Positions 1-9,337 of a stretch of 64,000 nt of DNA are shown one piece after another (within the stretch, counting starts at the first letter, position 1; each line of letters opens with the position of its first letter). This stretch comes from Amycolatopsis endophytica (lineage in GTDB: Bacteria > Actinomycetota > Actinomycetes > Mycobacteriales > Pseudonocardiaceae): NCBI RefSeq assembly GCF_013410405.1, contig NZ_JACCFK010000001.1, positions 186,001 through 250,000 of the forward strand, in the 5' to 3' direction. Below the pieces are notes generated by a model, which ran no database searches, had not been told where the DNA came from, and worked only from the letters and a program-made list of their open reading frames with translations. The position numbers were made by a program, and so were the translations under genes.

Positions 1-894
1 CAGCAGGTCCGCCCGCCACGGCTGGTCGTTCACGTCCCGGATCAGCGCGTACTCGATCGACACCCGGCGGCCCGTCGAGTCGGCGTAGTAGCGCGCCGCC
101 TCCAGCACCTCGTCGACCGACCAGCGGTTGTTGACCGGGACCAGCGTGTCGCGCAGCTCGTCGTCCGGGGTGTGCAGCGACACCGCCAGCCTGACCTGCA
201 TCTTCTCCTCCGCCAGCCGCCGGATCGCCGGGGCGAGGCCGACCGTCGACACCGTCACCGAACGCTGCGAAATGCCCAGCCCGTCGGGCGCCGGGTCGGT
301 GATGCGGCGCACCGCCGCCAGCACGCGCTTGTAGTTCGCCAGCGGCTCACCCATGCCCATGAACACGATGTTCGACAGGCGCCCGGGGCCACCGGGCATC
401 AGACCGTCGCGCATCACCGCGGCCGCCGACCGGACCTGGTCGACGATCTCCGCGGTGGACAGGTTGCGGGTCAGGCCCGCCTGGCCGGTCGCGCAGAACG
501 GGCACGCCATCCCGCAGCCGGCCTGGCTGGAGATGCACAGCGTCGCCCGGTCCGGGTAGCGCATCAGGACGCTCTCCAGCAGCGTGCCGTCGTGCGCGCG
601 CCACAGCGTCTTGCGCGTGGTGCCGTCGTCGCACGCCAGCGCCCGCACTTCGGTCAGCAGCGGCGGCATCAGCTCCGACACCAGCCGCTCACGCGAGGCG
701 GCCGGGATGTCGGTCATCGCCTGCGGATCGGCGGTCAGGCGGGCGAAGTAGTGGTTCGACAGCTGCTTGGCGCGGAACGGCTTCTCGCCGAGGTCACTGA
801 CGGCCGCCGCGCGTTCGGCGGCGGTCAGATCAGCGAGGTGGCGGGGCGGCATCCCCCGCCGGGGAGCCTCGAAGAGCAGCGGCAATGTCGACAC
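1..894 (-). CDS. rlmN: 23S rRNA (adenine-2503-C2)-methyltransferase RlmN, C-terminus cut by window edge
   Basis: Radical-SAM enzyme that methylates C2 of A2503 in 23S rRNA and, in the family, A37 of some tRNAs. The radical-SAM cluster motif CGMACPFC lies at residues 127-134 and is followed by the family GMGEPLANY segment. The frame is open to base 1, giving 298 codons, so roughly the last 60-70 residues of a usual 350-370 are outside the window. I chose the GTG at 894, which gives an N-terminus [11 protein letters not shown] typical of actinobacterial RlmN. An in-frame ATG at 912 would add six residues. It is transcribed away from the secreted-protein gene at 1117. Confidence 0.93.
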   Translation of the reverse strand, partial: MSTLPLLFEAPRRGMPPRHLADLTAAERAAAVSDLGEKPFRAKQLSNHYFARLTADPQAMTDIPAASRERLVSELMPPLLTEVRALACDDGTTRKTLWRAHDGTLLESVLMRYPDRATLCISSQAGCGMACPFCATGQAGLTRNLSTAEIVDQVRSAAAVMRDGLMPGGPGRLSNIVFMGMGEPLANYKRVLAAVRRITDPAPDGLGISQRSVTVSTVGLAPAIRRLAEEKMQVRLAVSLHTPDDELRDTLVPVNNRWSVDEVLEAARYYADSTGRRVSIEYALIRDVNDQPWRADLL

Positions 895-1116
895 AACCAC
901 ACATTCTCCCATGTCCTCGCGTCGCGGCGCGCCCGGGCACCGGCGACGTGACGCGCAACTCCTCTCCGCGATGCGCAATGCCCGCCGGAAACCCCGGAAG
1001 TGCGACACAAATTCTCCGCCGTCAATTGCCCGGTTTTCCACTCGCTGCGATTCTGGGCGCGGTCGGCCGACCCACCGGAAATCAATTCCCCACCCGTCCG
1101 GAATCGGAGGTAACAC

Positions 1117-2346
1117 ATGTCCCAGACCCGCCTGCGCCGCCGGGTCGCCGCGATCCTCACCGGCGTGACAACACTGCTCGCACTGACCCTCACCGGCACC
1201 GCAACCGCCTTGCCCGCACGGGATGTTCCCGATATCGGCGTGGACACGGGCCGGTTCAGCCTGCCGATCAACTGCGCCATCACCCTGCCCGACTTCGGCG
1301 GCGTGAAAGTGCTCGATCTGGGCACCACGGTCGACGTCCAGGGAGCCGTCGCCGCGCAACTGGGACCGGGTCAGGAATTCTGGCTCACCCAGGGATCGGG
1401 CAGCATCACCTTTCCCGAAGCGCTGACCGCGCTCGCCGGAGTGGCCGGCATCGACAAAGCGGACGCGACCATTTCCGCGTTGAACATCGGCGCGGCGAAC
1501 GCCACCCCGGCGCGGATCAACGTGGCCGATCCGCCCGCGGAGATCAAGGACATTCCGATCCAGGCCGGGCAGCCGCTCAAGGTCGGCCTGCCGCTGGAAG
1601 GCACGTTCGACGTCGGCCCGTTCACCGCGCCCGATTCGGGCACGGTCACGCTGCAGTTCGTCGACGCCGTAGCGCACGTCGCCCTCAAGTCGGCGGTCGG
1701 GTTCACGCTCAACGTCGAGGCGAACTGCACCCCGACCGCGGGCAACGCGCTGCTGACGATCGCCGTCGGCGGACCGGCGGGCCAGCCGCCGTCGAAGATC
1801 ACCGGCGCGCCGATGAACTACTCCGTCCCGCCCGCGGAGTCGCTGATCGGCATCATCAACGCGCCCTACCACTGCACCCTCGGCGGGCAACCGCTCGACG
1901 TGGGCATCGCGGTCGGCGGCACCATCCCGCTGGCGGTCAAGGCGGGCGGATCCCTGTCGTTCACCGATGCTTCGGGCGCGCTCACGATCCCGCCCGCGAC
2001 GGTCAACGCCCTGCTCGACGCCGGCGTGCACACCGTGTCCGGACGGGTGACCACGCAGAACCTGGTGGTCGAGGGCGGGACACCCGCCGTGCAGAACGTG
2101 GCGGCCGACGGCATCGACATCCCGGAGACCACGCTGGTGCGCGACCAGAAGGTCGTGCTGTCACTGCCGGCGAACGGCACCCTCACCGCGGGCCCGTTCA
2201 AGCCGGTCGCGGGCGCGGACAGCGTGCGGATCTCACTCGGCGACGCGGCGGCCGACTTCCGGATCAACGGCAGCACGCAGACGATCCGCGCCACCTGCGC
2301 CACCCCGTCCCCGCAGGTCATCCTCGTCGACAACCCGGTGACCTGA
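1117..2346 (+). CDS. secreted two-repeat protein, DUF6801-like
   Basis: 409-residue exported protein of unknown function. Residues 1-32 form a Sec signal peptide: arginines, a leucine/threonine-rich core, then Ala-x-Ala-like sites. The mature part has two homologous halves (about 37-225 and 235-405), each with a cysteine near its start followed by a beta-rich pattern and Gly-Thr-Phe/Gly-Pro-Phe turns. This resembles the DUF6801 secreted proteins of actinomycetes, a recognition made from memory. A strong GGAGGT lies six bases before the ATG. The gene stands alone, and the 222 bases upstream, shared with rlmN, show nothing else recognisable. No catalytic motif is visible, so an envelope or structural role is only a guess. 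Confidence 0.85.
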   Translation: MSQTRLRRRVAAILTGVTTLLALTLTGTATALPARDVPDIGVDTGRFSLPINCAITLPDFGGVKVLDLGTTVDVQGAVAAQLGPGQEFWLTQGSGSITFPEALTALAGVAGIDKADATISALNIGAANATPARINVADPPAEIKDIPIQAGQPLKVGLPLEGTFDVGPFTAPDSGTVTLQFVDAVAHVALKSAVGFTLNVEANCTPTAGNALLTIAVGGPAGQPPSKITGAPMNYSVPPAESLIGIINAPYHCTLGGQPLDVGIAVGGTIPLAVKAGGSLSFTDASGALTIPPATVNALLDAGVHTVSGRVTTQNLVVEGGTPAVQNVAADGIDIPETTLVRDQKVVLSLPANGTLTAGPFKPVAGADSVRISLGDAAADFRINGSTQTIRATCATPSPQVILVDNPVT

Positions 2347-2363
2347 CCCACATTTGCCTTCCG

Positions 2364-2399
2364 ACTGTTTCCGATATATCGTGAACATGTCGGAACAGT
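2364..2399. promoter_or_regulatory. inverted-repeat operator upstream of padR
   Basis: Arms ACTGTTTCCGA (2364-2374) and TCGGAACAGT (2390-2399) are an imperfect inverted repeat differing by one base of length. Between them lies GATATATCGTGAACATG, which resembles the ATAT-rich, two-fold symmetric sites bound by PadR regulators. It ends 17 bases before the padR start and overlaps the expected promoter, so autoregulation is likely. Binding is inferred. Confidence 0.5.
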
Positions 2400-2416
2400 A
2401 CGGAAGGAGAACCGAC

Positions 2417-3034
2417 ATGAGAAAGCACCCATTCCCCCCGCACCACGAGCGCCCGGCCTTCGGCCCGTTCGCCCGCGGTGGATTCGGCGAGTTCCCCCCG
2501 GGCTGGGGCCCGGGCGGCCCGCGTGGCGACTTCCGGGGGCGCGGCCCCCGAGGCCCGCACCGCGGACGGCGAGGACGCCGGGGCGACGTGCGCGCCGCGA
2601 TCCTCGCCCTGCTGGCCGAACAGCCCCGGCACGGTTACGAGATCATCAGCGAGATCGCCGAACGCAGCGGCGGCTTCTGGCGGCCGAGCCCCGGCTCGGT
2701 CTACCCGACGCTGCAGCTGATGGCCGACGAAGGCCTGGTGGTGGCCCGCGAGGACGGCGGCAAGCGCCTGTTCGAGCTGACCGACGCCGGCCGTGAGGCG
2801 GCCGAGAAGCAGGACTCGACGCCGCCGTGGGAGCACATCGCCCACGACGTCGACCCGGTCGAGGTCGACCTGCGCAAGGCGGGCGCGACGCTGGCCGCCG
2901 CGGCGGTCCAGGTGTCCCAGGCCGGGTCACCCGGGCAGAAGCGGCGCGCCGTCGAAATCCTCAACGAAGCCCGCCGCTCGCTCTACGCCGTACTCGGCGA
3001 GATCGACACGGACGACGAGGACGACGAGGAGTGA
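2417..3034 (+). CDS. PadR-family transcriptional regulator
   Basis: Winged-helix regulator of 205 residues. After a Gly/Pro/Arg/Phe-rich, low-complexity N-terminal 55 residues comes the PadR domain, with the signatures LLAEQPRHGYEII and GSVYPTLQLMADEGLV. Next come a short helical C-terminal region and a very acidic tail, DTDDEDDEE. The ATG at 2417 was chosen because GGAAGGAGA sits just upstream. A longer frame from 2354 would run through the operator. Family members usually repress themselves and an adjacent transporter or detoxification gene, but no obvious target adjoins this one. Its 3' end overlaps the convergent methyltransferase gene by 52 bases. Confidence 0.88.
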   Translation: MRKHPFPPHHERPAFGPFARGGFGEFPPGWGPGGPRGDFRGRGPRGPHRGRRGRRGDVRAAILALLAEQPRHGYEIISEIAERSGGFWRPSPGSVYPTLQLMADEGLVVAREDGGKRLFELTDAGREAAEKQDSTPPWEHIAHDVDPVEVDLRKAGATLAAAAVQVSQAGSPGQKRRAVEILNEARRSLYAVLGEIDTDDEDDEE

Positions 3035-3819
3035 CCGGGCAGCACGAGGCCGGAGGGCTTGTCGCGGACCAGAACCCGATAGCCCACCGGCACCGTGAAG
3101 CCCGCCGCACCGGGGTGCCGGCCGTGCGATCCGTTGTCCCGTAGGACATCGGCGATCGCGCGGTCGGCCACCTCGGGGCTGAACTCGATGCGCAGGACCG
3201 CCGCGAGGCTTTCCGAGTCGGCGAACCACCACCGCGTCATCACGCGGCGACAGCGGAAACCCTGCCGTTCGAAGAAAGCGTCGACCGCCGCCGCGTCGTA
3301 GTCGGGCAGATCGGCCCGCATCCACCGGCCGTACGGCTCACTGGACACGTCCAGATCGACGACCACCAGCGCTCCACCGGGCCGCAGCACGCGATCCGCC
3401 TCGCGCAGACCGGGTTCGCACCCGGGACCGAAGAAGTACGCGGTACGCGCGTGCACCACGTCGGCGCTCGCGTCCGGCACCGGAATCGACTGCGCGGAGC
3501 CGCGCAGCACCCGCACCGACGGCAGCTCCCCGACGCGGCGTTCGGCCCGGCGCGCCAACGGTTCGTGCGGTTCCACACCCGTCACGGACTTCGCGGTCGC
3601 GGCGAAGCGCGACAGGTGAAAACCGTCCCCGCAGCCGACGTCCAGCACGTCCTTGCCCGCCCAGTCACACTCGCGGGCGAGCACCCGCCACACGTCGTCA
3701 CCGACGTCCTGCGCGCGGTTCTCCAGCTCGTAGGTATCGGTGTGGTACCAGATGTTCGGGCTGGGCAGCACATCCGCCCGTGCCGCGGGCCGCTGCCCGC
3801 GCCGGGCGATTTTCCACAC
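2983..3819 (-). CDS. class I SAM-dependent methyltransferase
   Basis: 278 residues. SAM-binding motif I is VLDVGCGDGFH (about residues 59-69), followed by an acidic loop (GVEPHE), motif III-like DASADVVHAR and LRPGGALVVVDLD, as in small-molecule class I methyltransferases. The substrate cannot be read from sequence. The last 17 residues (a run of serines, then SVSISPSTA) are encoded antisense to the acidic tail of the PadR gene and look like recent C-terminal extension rather than part of the fold. It is a single gene divergent from the VOC protein gene at 3903. Confidence 0.82.
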   Translation of the reverse strand: MWKIARRGQRPAARADVLPSPNIWYHTDTYELENRAQDVGDDVWRVLARECDWAGKDVLDVGCGDGFHLSRFAATAKSVTGVEPHEPLARRAERRVGELPSVRVLRGSAQSIPVPDASADVVHARTAYFFGPGCEPGLREADRVLRPGGALVVVDLDVSSEPYGRWMRADLPDYDAAAVDAFFERQGFRCRRVMTRWWFADSESLAAVLRIEFSPEVADRAIADVLRDNGSHGRHPGAAGFTVPVGYRVLVRDKPSGLVLPGHSSSSSSSVSISPSTA

Positions 3820-3902
3820 ACGGCAAGGATAACCGAGAGGGCGCCGGGAAAGCGCTCAGTTTCCGGCTTAGACTGCTGCCTTCCCCACCGATCGGAGGCG
3901 GA

Positions 3903-4745
3903 ATGTCCGTCGGATCCTCGCTCCCGTCCGCGCTTCCCTCCGGAGTGCCGTGCTGGGTCGAACTGGCCACCGTCGACGAGACCGCGTCACACCGGTTCTA
4001 CGAAGGGCTCTTCGGCTGGCAGTACCTGCTCAGCCGCGACCCCGCGACCCGCACCGGGCGTTACCTGATCGGCACCCTGGAGGGGGTACCGATCGGCGGC
4101 CTGTACCAGGCGGCGCCCGGTCAGGCGAGCGCGTGGATGGTCAACATTTCGGTGCACAACGCGCAGGCGGCGGCGAACTGGGTGCAGCGGCTGGGCGGCT
4201 CGGTCACGCTCGAACCGACCGTGCTGCCCCAGCGCGGCTGCATCATGCACGGCATCGAACCGTCCGGCGCGCCGTTCGTGCTGTGGCAGCCGCCGCCGGA
4301 CTGGGCGTTCGCGGCCGGGTTCCCCAACACCTTCGCCGGCGCCGACCTGAACACGCGCGACGGCGAGGCCGCGGACGGCTTCTTCTGCCGGCTCTTCCAG
4401 TACACGAGCCTGCAGGTGGGCGACAACCGCGGCGTCGACTACGCCGAATGGCGGCTGAACCAGGAACCGGTGCTCTACCGGTACGTGATGGGGCCGGAGT
4501 ATCCGCCGCAGGCGCCGCCGCACTGGATGGTGTACTTCAGCGTCGACCCGGCCCGCGGCACGGACGCGACGGCCGGGCATGCGCTGATGCTCGGCGGTAC
4601 CGTGCTCGTCGAGCCGTACGACACACCGCGCGGCCGGATCGCGATCCTCGCCGACCCGGCCGGCGCGGTCTTCTCGGTGATCGACCACTCGCGCGTCAGC
4701 GAAGGCTGGGGCCGCGCCGAAGTCGACGACCCCTACGACGACTGA
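3903..4745 (+). CDS. VOC-family (glyoxalase/dioxygenase fold) protein, two-domain
   Basis: 280 residues made of two vicinal-oxygen-chelate halves (about 12-130 and 140-265), beginning PCWVELATVDETASHRFYEGLFGW, with a second half containing FFCRLFQYTS. Such two-module VOC proteins in actinomycetes are annotated as glyoxalase-like or as stress and antibiotic-resistance proteins. The reaction is unknown. The start is fixed by GGAGGCG at 3894-3900, five bases upstream of the ATG. An in-frame extension back to 3780 would lie antisense to the methyltransferase N-terminus. No operon partner; the cdsA block converges on it. Confidence 0.82.
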   Translation: MSVGSSLPSALPSGVPCWVELATVDETASHRFYEGLFGWQYLLSRDPATRTGRYLIGTLEGVPIGGLYQAAPGQASAWMVNISVHNAQAAANWVQRLGGSVTLEPTVLPQRGCIMHGIEPSGAPFVLWQPPPDWAFAAGFPNTFAGADLNTRDGEAADGFFCRLFQYTSLQVGDNRGVDYAEWRLNQEPVLYRYVMGPEYPPQAPPHWMVYFSVDPARGTDATAGHALMLGGTVLVEPYDTPRGRIAILADPAGAVFSVIDHSRVSEGWGRAEVDDPYDD

Positions 4746-4851
4746 GAGAACATTCCAGTGGTGTGGCCCGCGTAGCGGTGCGAGTGGCGGAACCCGAGGC
4801 GGTGCAAGCTGCTCAGGCGGTGAGGCGGCTCCGCCGCCGGAAACACGTGCG

Positions 4852-5733
4852 TCAATGCAAGAACGCCGAGAGCAGCAGGAACGACACGACCGCGGACGGC
4901 AGCAGCGAGTCCAGCCGGTCCATCAGCCCGCCGTGCCCCGGCAGCATCGTGCCCATGTCCTTGATTCCCAGGTCCCGCTTCATCAGCGACTCCACGAGAT
5001 CGCCCAGTGTCGCGGTCAGCACGATCGCGACACCGAACACCACGCCCTGCCATACGTGCCCGTCGAGCAGCAGTGTCAGCGTCAGCGAACCCGCCACGAC
5101 GCCCGCGATCAGCGAACCGCTGAAACCCTCCCAGGTCTTCTTCGGGCTGATCGACGGCGCCATCGGGTGCTTGCCCTTGAGGACACCGGCGATGTAACCG
5201 CCGGTGTCGGACGCGACGACCCCGATGAGGAACGCCAGCACCCGCCCCACCCCGTCGGCGGGCGGCACCAGCATCGCCGCGAACGCGCCGAACAACGGCA
5301 GGTACGCGGCCGTGAAGACGGACGCGCTGGTGTCCCGCAGGTAGCCGACCGGTCCACCGGGCAGCCGCCACAGCAGGCACGCCAGCACGGTGACCGCGAA
5401 CGCGATCAGCGCACCCCGGTACCCGAACGGCCACGCCAGCCAGATCATCGCCTGGCCGCCGAGCAGCAACGGGACCAGCGCGAGCCGGATCTGGGCCGCG
5501 CGCCGCAGCGCCTGCGCGAACTCGTACGTGCCGACCGCGATCGCCGCCGCGATGATCCCGATGAACAGGTACCGCACGGTGAGCAGCGACACCAGGATCG
5601 CAGCACCCAACAGCAGCCCGACACCGATCGCCGCGGGGAGGTTACGGCCCGCCCGCGACGTTTTCTTGGCCGGTTCGGCCGGTTCCGGAGAAGCCATCGG
5701 GGCCTTCTCGCGCTCTTCGCTCACCTGGGGCAT
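4852..5733 (-). CDS. cdsA: phosphatidate cytidylyltransferase (CDP-diacylglycerol synthase)
   Basis: Integral membrane enzyme making CDP-diacylglycerol from CTP and phosphatidic acid, the branch point for PI, PG and cardiolipin. It has 293 residues with about eight hydrophobic segments after a Lys/Pro-rich cytosolic N-terminus. The C-terminal signature is present: SPKKTWEGFSGS, then GDLVESLMKRDLGIKD and MLPGHGGLMDRLDS with the catalytic aspartates. Its ATG abuts the frr stop codon (5734-5736), so it is translated from the frr message. A start twelve codons downstream is also possible. Confidence 0.95.
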   Translation of the reverse strand: MPQVSEEREKAPMASPEPAEPAKKTSRAGRNLPAAIGVGLLLGAAILVSLLTVRYLFIGIIAAAIAVGTYEFAQALRRAAQIRLALVPLLLGGQAMIWLAWPFGYRGALIAFAVTVLACLLWRLPGGPVGYLRDTSASVFTAAYLPLFGAFAAMLVPPADGVGRVLAFLIGVVASDTGGYIAGVLKGKHPMAPSISPKKTWEGFSGSLIAGVVAGSLTLTLLLDGHVWQGVVFGVAIVLTATLGDLVESLMKRDLGIKDMGTMLPGHGGLMDRLDSLLPSAVVSFLLLSAFLH

Positions 5734-6291
5734 TCAGACCTCGAGCAGCTCGGTTTCCTTGTGTTTCACGAGCTCATCGACCTTCGCCACGTAGTTGTCG
5801 GTGAGGTGCTGCAGTTCCTTCTCCGCGCGCGCGACCTCGTCCTCGCCCGCCTCGCCGTCCTTGGCGATGCGGTCGAGCTCTTCCTTGGACTTGCGGCGGA
5901 CCCCGCGGATGTGGACCTTGGCGTCCTCACCCTTGGACTTGACGGTCTTGACCATCTCCTTGCGCCGCTCCTCGGTGAGCTGCGGGATGGTGATCCGGAT
6001 GATCTGGCCGTCGTTGGACGGGTTGACACCCAGGTCGGACTCGCGGATGGCCTTCTCGATCGCGCCGAGCTGGCTCTGGTCGTAGGGCTTGACGATGACC
6101 ATGCGGGCTTCGGGGATGTTGACGCCCGCCACCTGGTTCAGGGGCATCGACGACCCGTAGGCCTCGACCATGACGCGGGCGAACATGCTCGGGTTGGCCC
6201 GGCCGGTCCGCACCGACGACAGATCCTCCTTGGCGAAGGACACCGCTTTTTCCATCTTCTCCTCGGCGTCGAGGAGGGTCTCGTCGATCAC
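5734..6291 (-). CDS. frr: ribosome recycling factor
   Basis: 185-residue RRF, which splits post-termination ribosomes together with EF-G. It shows the whole family pattern: N-terminal helix [28 protein letters not shown], the conserved [21 protein letters not shown] stretch and a long C-terminal helix. The GTG start is supported by GGGAGT just upstream. It lies 43 bases after pyrH and directly before cdsA, the standard pyrH-frr-cdsA order. Confidence 0.97.
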   Translation of the reverse strand: MIDETLLDAEEKMEKAVSFAKEDLSSVRTGRANPSMFARVMVEAYGSSMPLNQVAGVNIPEARMVIVKPYDQSQLGAIEKAIRESDLGVNPSNDGQIIRITIPQLTEERRKEMVKTVKSKGEDAKVHIRGVRRKSKEELDRIAKDGEAGEDEVARAEKELQHLTDNYVAKVDELVKHKETELLEV

Positions 6292-6334
6292 GGCTACTCC
6301 CGTTGTGTCTGCTGTTGTTCCGGTCCACCCGCGG

Positions 6335-7084
6335 TCAGGCGCTGGGCCCCGACCCGGGGGTGCTCACCAACGTGCCGATCCTCTCACCACGCACCGCCCT
6401 CGCGATGTTCCCCTCGGTCAGGAGGTTGAACACGATGATCGGCATGTTGTTGTCCATGCAGAGGCTGAAGGCGGTGGCGTCAGCGACCTTGAGCCCGCGC
6501 TCGAGCACCTCGCGGTGGCTGATCTCGTCGAACATCTTGGCGCTCGGGTCGCTCTTCGGGTCCGCGGTGAAGACACCGTCCACGGCCTTGGCCATGAGCA
6601 CGGCCTCGCAGCCGATCTCCAGCGAACGCTGGGCGGCCGCGGTGTCGGTGGAGAAGTAGGGCATCCCGGTGCCCGCGCCGAAGATCACGACGCGGCCCTT
6701 TTCGAGGTGCCGTTCGGCGCGCCGCGGGATGTAGGGCTCGGCGACCTGGCCCATGGTGATGGCGGTCTGCACGCGGGTGGGCACGCCCTCCTTCTCCAGG
6801 AAGTCCTGGAGGGCGAGGGAGTTCATGACGGTGCCGAGCATGGCCATGTAGTCGGCCCGGTCGCGGTCCATGCCGCGCTGCGACAGCTCGGCGCCGCGGA
6901 AGTAGTTGCCGCCGCCGATGACGACGGCCATCTGGACACCGGTGCGGACGACGTCCGCGATCTGGGCGGCCACGGAGTGCACGACGTCGGGGTCGAGGCC
7001 GAGTGCTCCCCCGCCGAACATCTCGCCACCGAGTTTCAGCAGCACCCGCCGGTAGCCACCGTCGGCTCGTTTCGCCTCGCCCAT
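6335..7084 (-). CDS. pyrH: uridylate kinase
   Basis: 249-residue UMP kinase of the amino-acid-kinase fold, converting UMP to UDP for pyrimidine nucleotide synthesis. Visible motifs are [13 protein letters not shown] at the N-terminus, [12 protein letters not shown], the [18 protein letters not shown] nucleotide segment and the terminal [11 protein letters not shown]. The ATG at 7084 has GGAGGCGGAC directly upstream. Frames extending to 7174 would run into a hairpin. It lies downstream of tsf, separated by a stem-loop that probably attenuates readthrough. Confidence 0.96.
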   Translation of the reverse strand: MGEAKRADGGYRRVLLKLGGEMFGGGALGLDPDVVHSVAAQIADVVRTGVQMAVVIGGGNYFRGAELSQRGMDRDRADYMAMLGTVMNSLALQDFLEKEGVPTRVQTAITMGQVAEPYIPRRAERHLEKGRVVIFGAGTGMPYFSTDTAAAQRSLEIGCEAVLMAKAVDGVFTADPKSDPSAKMFDEISHREVLERGLKVADATAFSLCMDNNMPIIVFNLLTEGNIARAVRGERIGTLVSTPGSGPSA

Positions 7085-7134
7085 GTCCGCCTCCGCCCGC
7101 TCGGGTGCCGCTTGTAGACCCTGCCTTCGCGAGT

Positions 7135-7168
7135 GTGCCCCGTCCCCGTGACCACGGAGACGGGGCAC
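7135..7168 (-). terminator. stem-loop between tsf and pyrH
   Basis: A perfect 10-bp stem GTGCCCCGTC/GACGGGGCAC (7135-7144 with 7159-7168) encloses a second small stem CCGTG/CACGG. It begins 20 bases after the tsf stop. No U-run follows in the tsf direction, so it may be an attenuator or a U-less actinobacterial terminator rather than a classical one. Confidence 0.6.
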
Positions 7169-7188
7169 GCTCACGTCATGCCGTCGTG

Positions 7189-8016
7189 TTACGGCTGGCC
7201 GACCTCGAACCGGGCGAACCGGGTGACGGTCACGCCGGCCGCGTCGAGCAGCGCCTTGACGGTCTTCTTGTTGTCCAGCACCGACGGCTGCTCAAGCAGC
7301 ACGTTGTCCTTGTAGAACGCGTTGACCTTGCCCTCGATGATCTTGGACAGGGCCTGCTCGGGCTTGCCTTCGGCCCGGGCGGTCTCCTCGGCGATGCGGC
7401 GCTCGTTCTCGACCGTCTCCGAGGGGACCTCGTCACGGGTCAGGAACTTGGGCCGCAGTGCCGCGATCTGCAGCGCGGCGTTGCGGGCCGCCTCGGCGGC
7501 GCCGTCACCCTCGCCGTTGTACTCGACCAGGACGCCGACCGCCGGGGGCAGGTCGGTGCCGCGGCGGTGCAGGTACGTCGCGACCGTGCCGTCGAAGGTC
7601 ACCACGCGGCGCAGGACCAGCTTCTCGCCGATCTTGGCGGCCAGCTCCTGCACGGTGTCGCCGACGGACTTGCCGCCCTCGAGCTCGGCGGCGGACAGCT
7701 TCTCGATGTCGTCGGTCTGCAGGGTCTGCGCGACCTTGACGATCTTGTTCGCCAGCTCCTGGAACTGCTCGTTCTTCGCGACGAAGTCGGTCTCGGAGTT
7801 GATCTCGATCAGCACGCCGCCGTCACCGGCGACGAGGCCCTCGGCGGTGGCGCGCTCGGCACGCTTGCCGACGTCCTTCGCGCCCTTGATGCGCAGGAAC
7901 TCAACGGCCTTGTCGAAGTCGCCGTCGCTCTCTTCGAGCGCCTTCTTGCAGTCCATCATGCCGGAGCCGGTGAGCTCGCGGAGACGCTTGACGTCCGCCG
8001 CGGTGTAGTTCGCCAT
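7189..8016 (-). CDS. tsf: elongation factor Ts
   Basis: 275-residue guanine nucleotide exchange factor for EF-Tu. The N-terminal UBA-like module ([23 protein letters not shown]) and the TDFVAKNE signature are intact, followed by the two core subdomains. Length is normal for actinobacteria, which have the longer form with an insert. It is the second gene of the rpsB-tsf operon (67 bases after rpsB). GAAGGGAA lies about 12 bases before the ATG. Confidence 0.97.
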   Translation of the reverse strand: MANYTAADVKRLRELTGSGMMDCKKALEESDGDFDKAVEFLRIKGAKDVGKRAERATAEGLVAGDGGVLIEINSETDFVAKNEQFQELANKIVKVAQTLQTDDIEKLSAAELEGGKSVGDTVQELAAKIGEKLVLRRVVTFDGTVATYLHRRGTDLPPAVGVLVEYNGEGDGAAEAARNAALQIAALRPKFLTRDEVPSETVENERRIAEETARAEGKPEQALSKIIEGKVNAFYKDNVLLEQPSVLDNKKTVKALLDAAGVTVTRFARFEVGQP

Positions 8017-8083
8017 CGTGCGTTGTCCGTTCCCTTCGAAAAGTCTGCGGGCCGCGCTCAGGGACGCGGCGGTGTCAGGAGTT

Positions 8084-8908
8084 TCAGGAGGCGGTGGTCT
8101 GCTCGGCCGGGGCCTCGGAGTTCTTGAGCAGCGCCTGCTCCCACTCCGGCAGCGGCTCGTCCGACACGCCCGGCTCGGGCTTGTCCTGGCCCTCGGCGGC
8201 GGGGGCGGAGCCGTTGCGGCCGGAGCGGGCCATCAGGCCTGCCGCGGCGGCCTCGGCGACCACCTTGGTGAGCAGCGCGGCCGACCGGATCGCGTCGTCG
8301 TTGCCCGGGATCGGGTAGTCGACCTCGTCCGGGTCGCAGTTGGTGTCCAGCACCGCGACGACCGGGATGTTGAGCTTGCGCGCCTCGCCGACGGCGATGT
8401 GCTCCTTCTTGGTGTCCACGATCCAGACGGCGCTGGGCACCTTCTGCATGTCGCGGATACCGCCCAGGGTCTTCTCCAGCTTGTCCTTCTCGCGGGTCAG
8501 CGTGAGGATCTCGCGCTTGGTCAGCCCCTGGAAGCCGCCGGTCTGCTCCTGGGCCTCGAGCTCCTTGAGGCGCAGCAGGCGCTTGTGGACGGTCTGGAAG
8601 TTGGTCAGCATGCCGCCGAGCCAGCGCTGGTTGACGAAGGGCATGCCCACGCGCTGCGCCTCGCGGGCGATCGCCTCCTGGGCCTGCTTCTTCGTGCCGA
8701 CGAACATGATGGTGCCGCCGTGCGCGACGGTTTCCTTGATGAACTCGAAGGCACGGTCGATGTAGCTCAGCGTCTGCTGCAGGTCGATGATGTAGATGCC
8801 GTTGCGCTCGGTGAGGATGTAGCGCTTCATCTTCGGGTTCCAGCGGCGGGTCTGGTGCCCGAAGTGCACGCCGGAATCGAGCAGCTGCTTCATGGTGACG
8901 ACGGCCAT
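8084..8908 (-). CDS. rpsB: 30S ribosomal protein S2
   Basis: 274 residues. S2 binds near the 3' domain of 16S rRNA and the S1 docking site. The typical start [26 protein letters not shown] and the DTKKEHIAV and [20 protein letters not shown] stretches are all present. The C-terminal 40 residues are an acidic, disordered actinobacterial extension. The RBS is GAGGTG upstream of the ATG. The leader between 8909 and about 9130 is rich in hairpins (separate entry). Confidence 0.97.
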   Translation of the reverse strand: MAVVTMKQLLDSGVHFGHQTRRWNPKMKRYILTERNGIYIIDLQQTLSYIDRAFEFIKETVAHGGTIMFVGTKKQAQEAIAREAQRVGMPFVNQRWLGGMLTNFQTVHKRLLRLKELEAQEQTGGFQGLTKREILTLTREKDKLEKTLGGIRDMQKVPSAVWIVDTKKEHIAVGEARKLNIPVVAVLDTNCDPDEVDYPIPGNDDAIRSAALLTKVVAEAAAAGLMARSGRNGSAPAAEGQDKPEPGVSDEPLPEWEQALLKNSEAPAEQTTAS

Positions 8909-9244
8909 GGCCGGATTCGCACCTCTTCTGTGTTGCGCGTGCCCTGCCGGGCACGCTGGCCGGTTTTGTCGCCGTCGGCCGGGTGGCCGGCGACCCTGGT
9001 GCAGTGCCGGTGCCCGAACCCCGTGCTGTGCGCGGGGACCGCCGGGCGCCGTGTGGTTCCGCTCCCCTCGGCGAACACCTTCGGGAGGGAGACGTGCACG
9101 TACACGCGAAGTCGACCTGTCATGACAGGCCGCGCGAACAGTGTACGCCCTGGCGGCGCGGGGTTCACCACGGGCAAGGCATGGGCGGCGCGGGCCCGTG
9201 CCTCGTCCTCGTGCCTGTCCGCTGCTTCACACGGAACCCGGCAG
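8909..9244 (-). promoter_or_regulatory. rpsB promoter/leader region with hairpins and a 14-bp palindrome
   Basis: No gene fits here. Seen directly: an 8-bp perfect stem GCGTGCCC/GGGCACGC with a 4-base loop at 8937-8956, only 28 bases before the rpsB start; a longer stem GTCGCCG/CGGCGAC with inner GGCC pairs at about 8968-8994; and the perfect palindrome CCTGTCATGACAGG at 9116-9129, near a possible -10 hexamer TACACT read on the minus strand at about 9140. The hairpins suit a ribosomal-protein leader, possibly autoregulated by S2 as in other bacteria. The palindrome suits an operator. Both roles are inferred. Confidence 0.4.
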
Positions 9245-9280
9245 GCGAGTTGTCCACAGACGGCGCGAGTTGTCCACAGA
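9245..9280 (+). promoter_or_regulatory. pair of perfect DnaA boxes
   Basis: The 16-mer GCGAGTTGTCCACAGA occurs twice in direct repeat (9245-9260 and 9265-9280), each containing TTGTCCACA, the preferred actinobacterial DnaA box. Box starts are 20 bases apart, about two helical turns, which places both on the same DNA face. The pair lies just upstream of the M23 peptidase gene and in the shared region with rpsB. Binding is inferred from the consensus. Confidence 0.6.
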
Positions 9281-9337
9281 TTTCGTTCGGCCCCGTTGCG
9301 TGGGGTGATCATGCGTCACGCTGAGGTGGTGATCGTG

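Noticed and set aside
4746..4851. GC-rich inverted repeats between the VOC gene and cdsA, considered as a terminator
   Set aside because: Only short, imperfect stems (GGCGG with CCGCC) and no U-run; too common in this base composition to call.
8018..9310. Long plus-strand frame running antisense to rpsB and into the M23 peptidase gene
   Set aside because: It is the GC-rich antisense shadow of rpsB joined in frame to the real peptidase; only the part with signal peptide and M23 motifs is supported.
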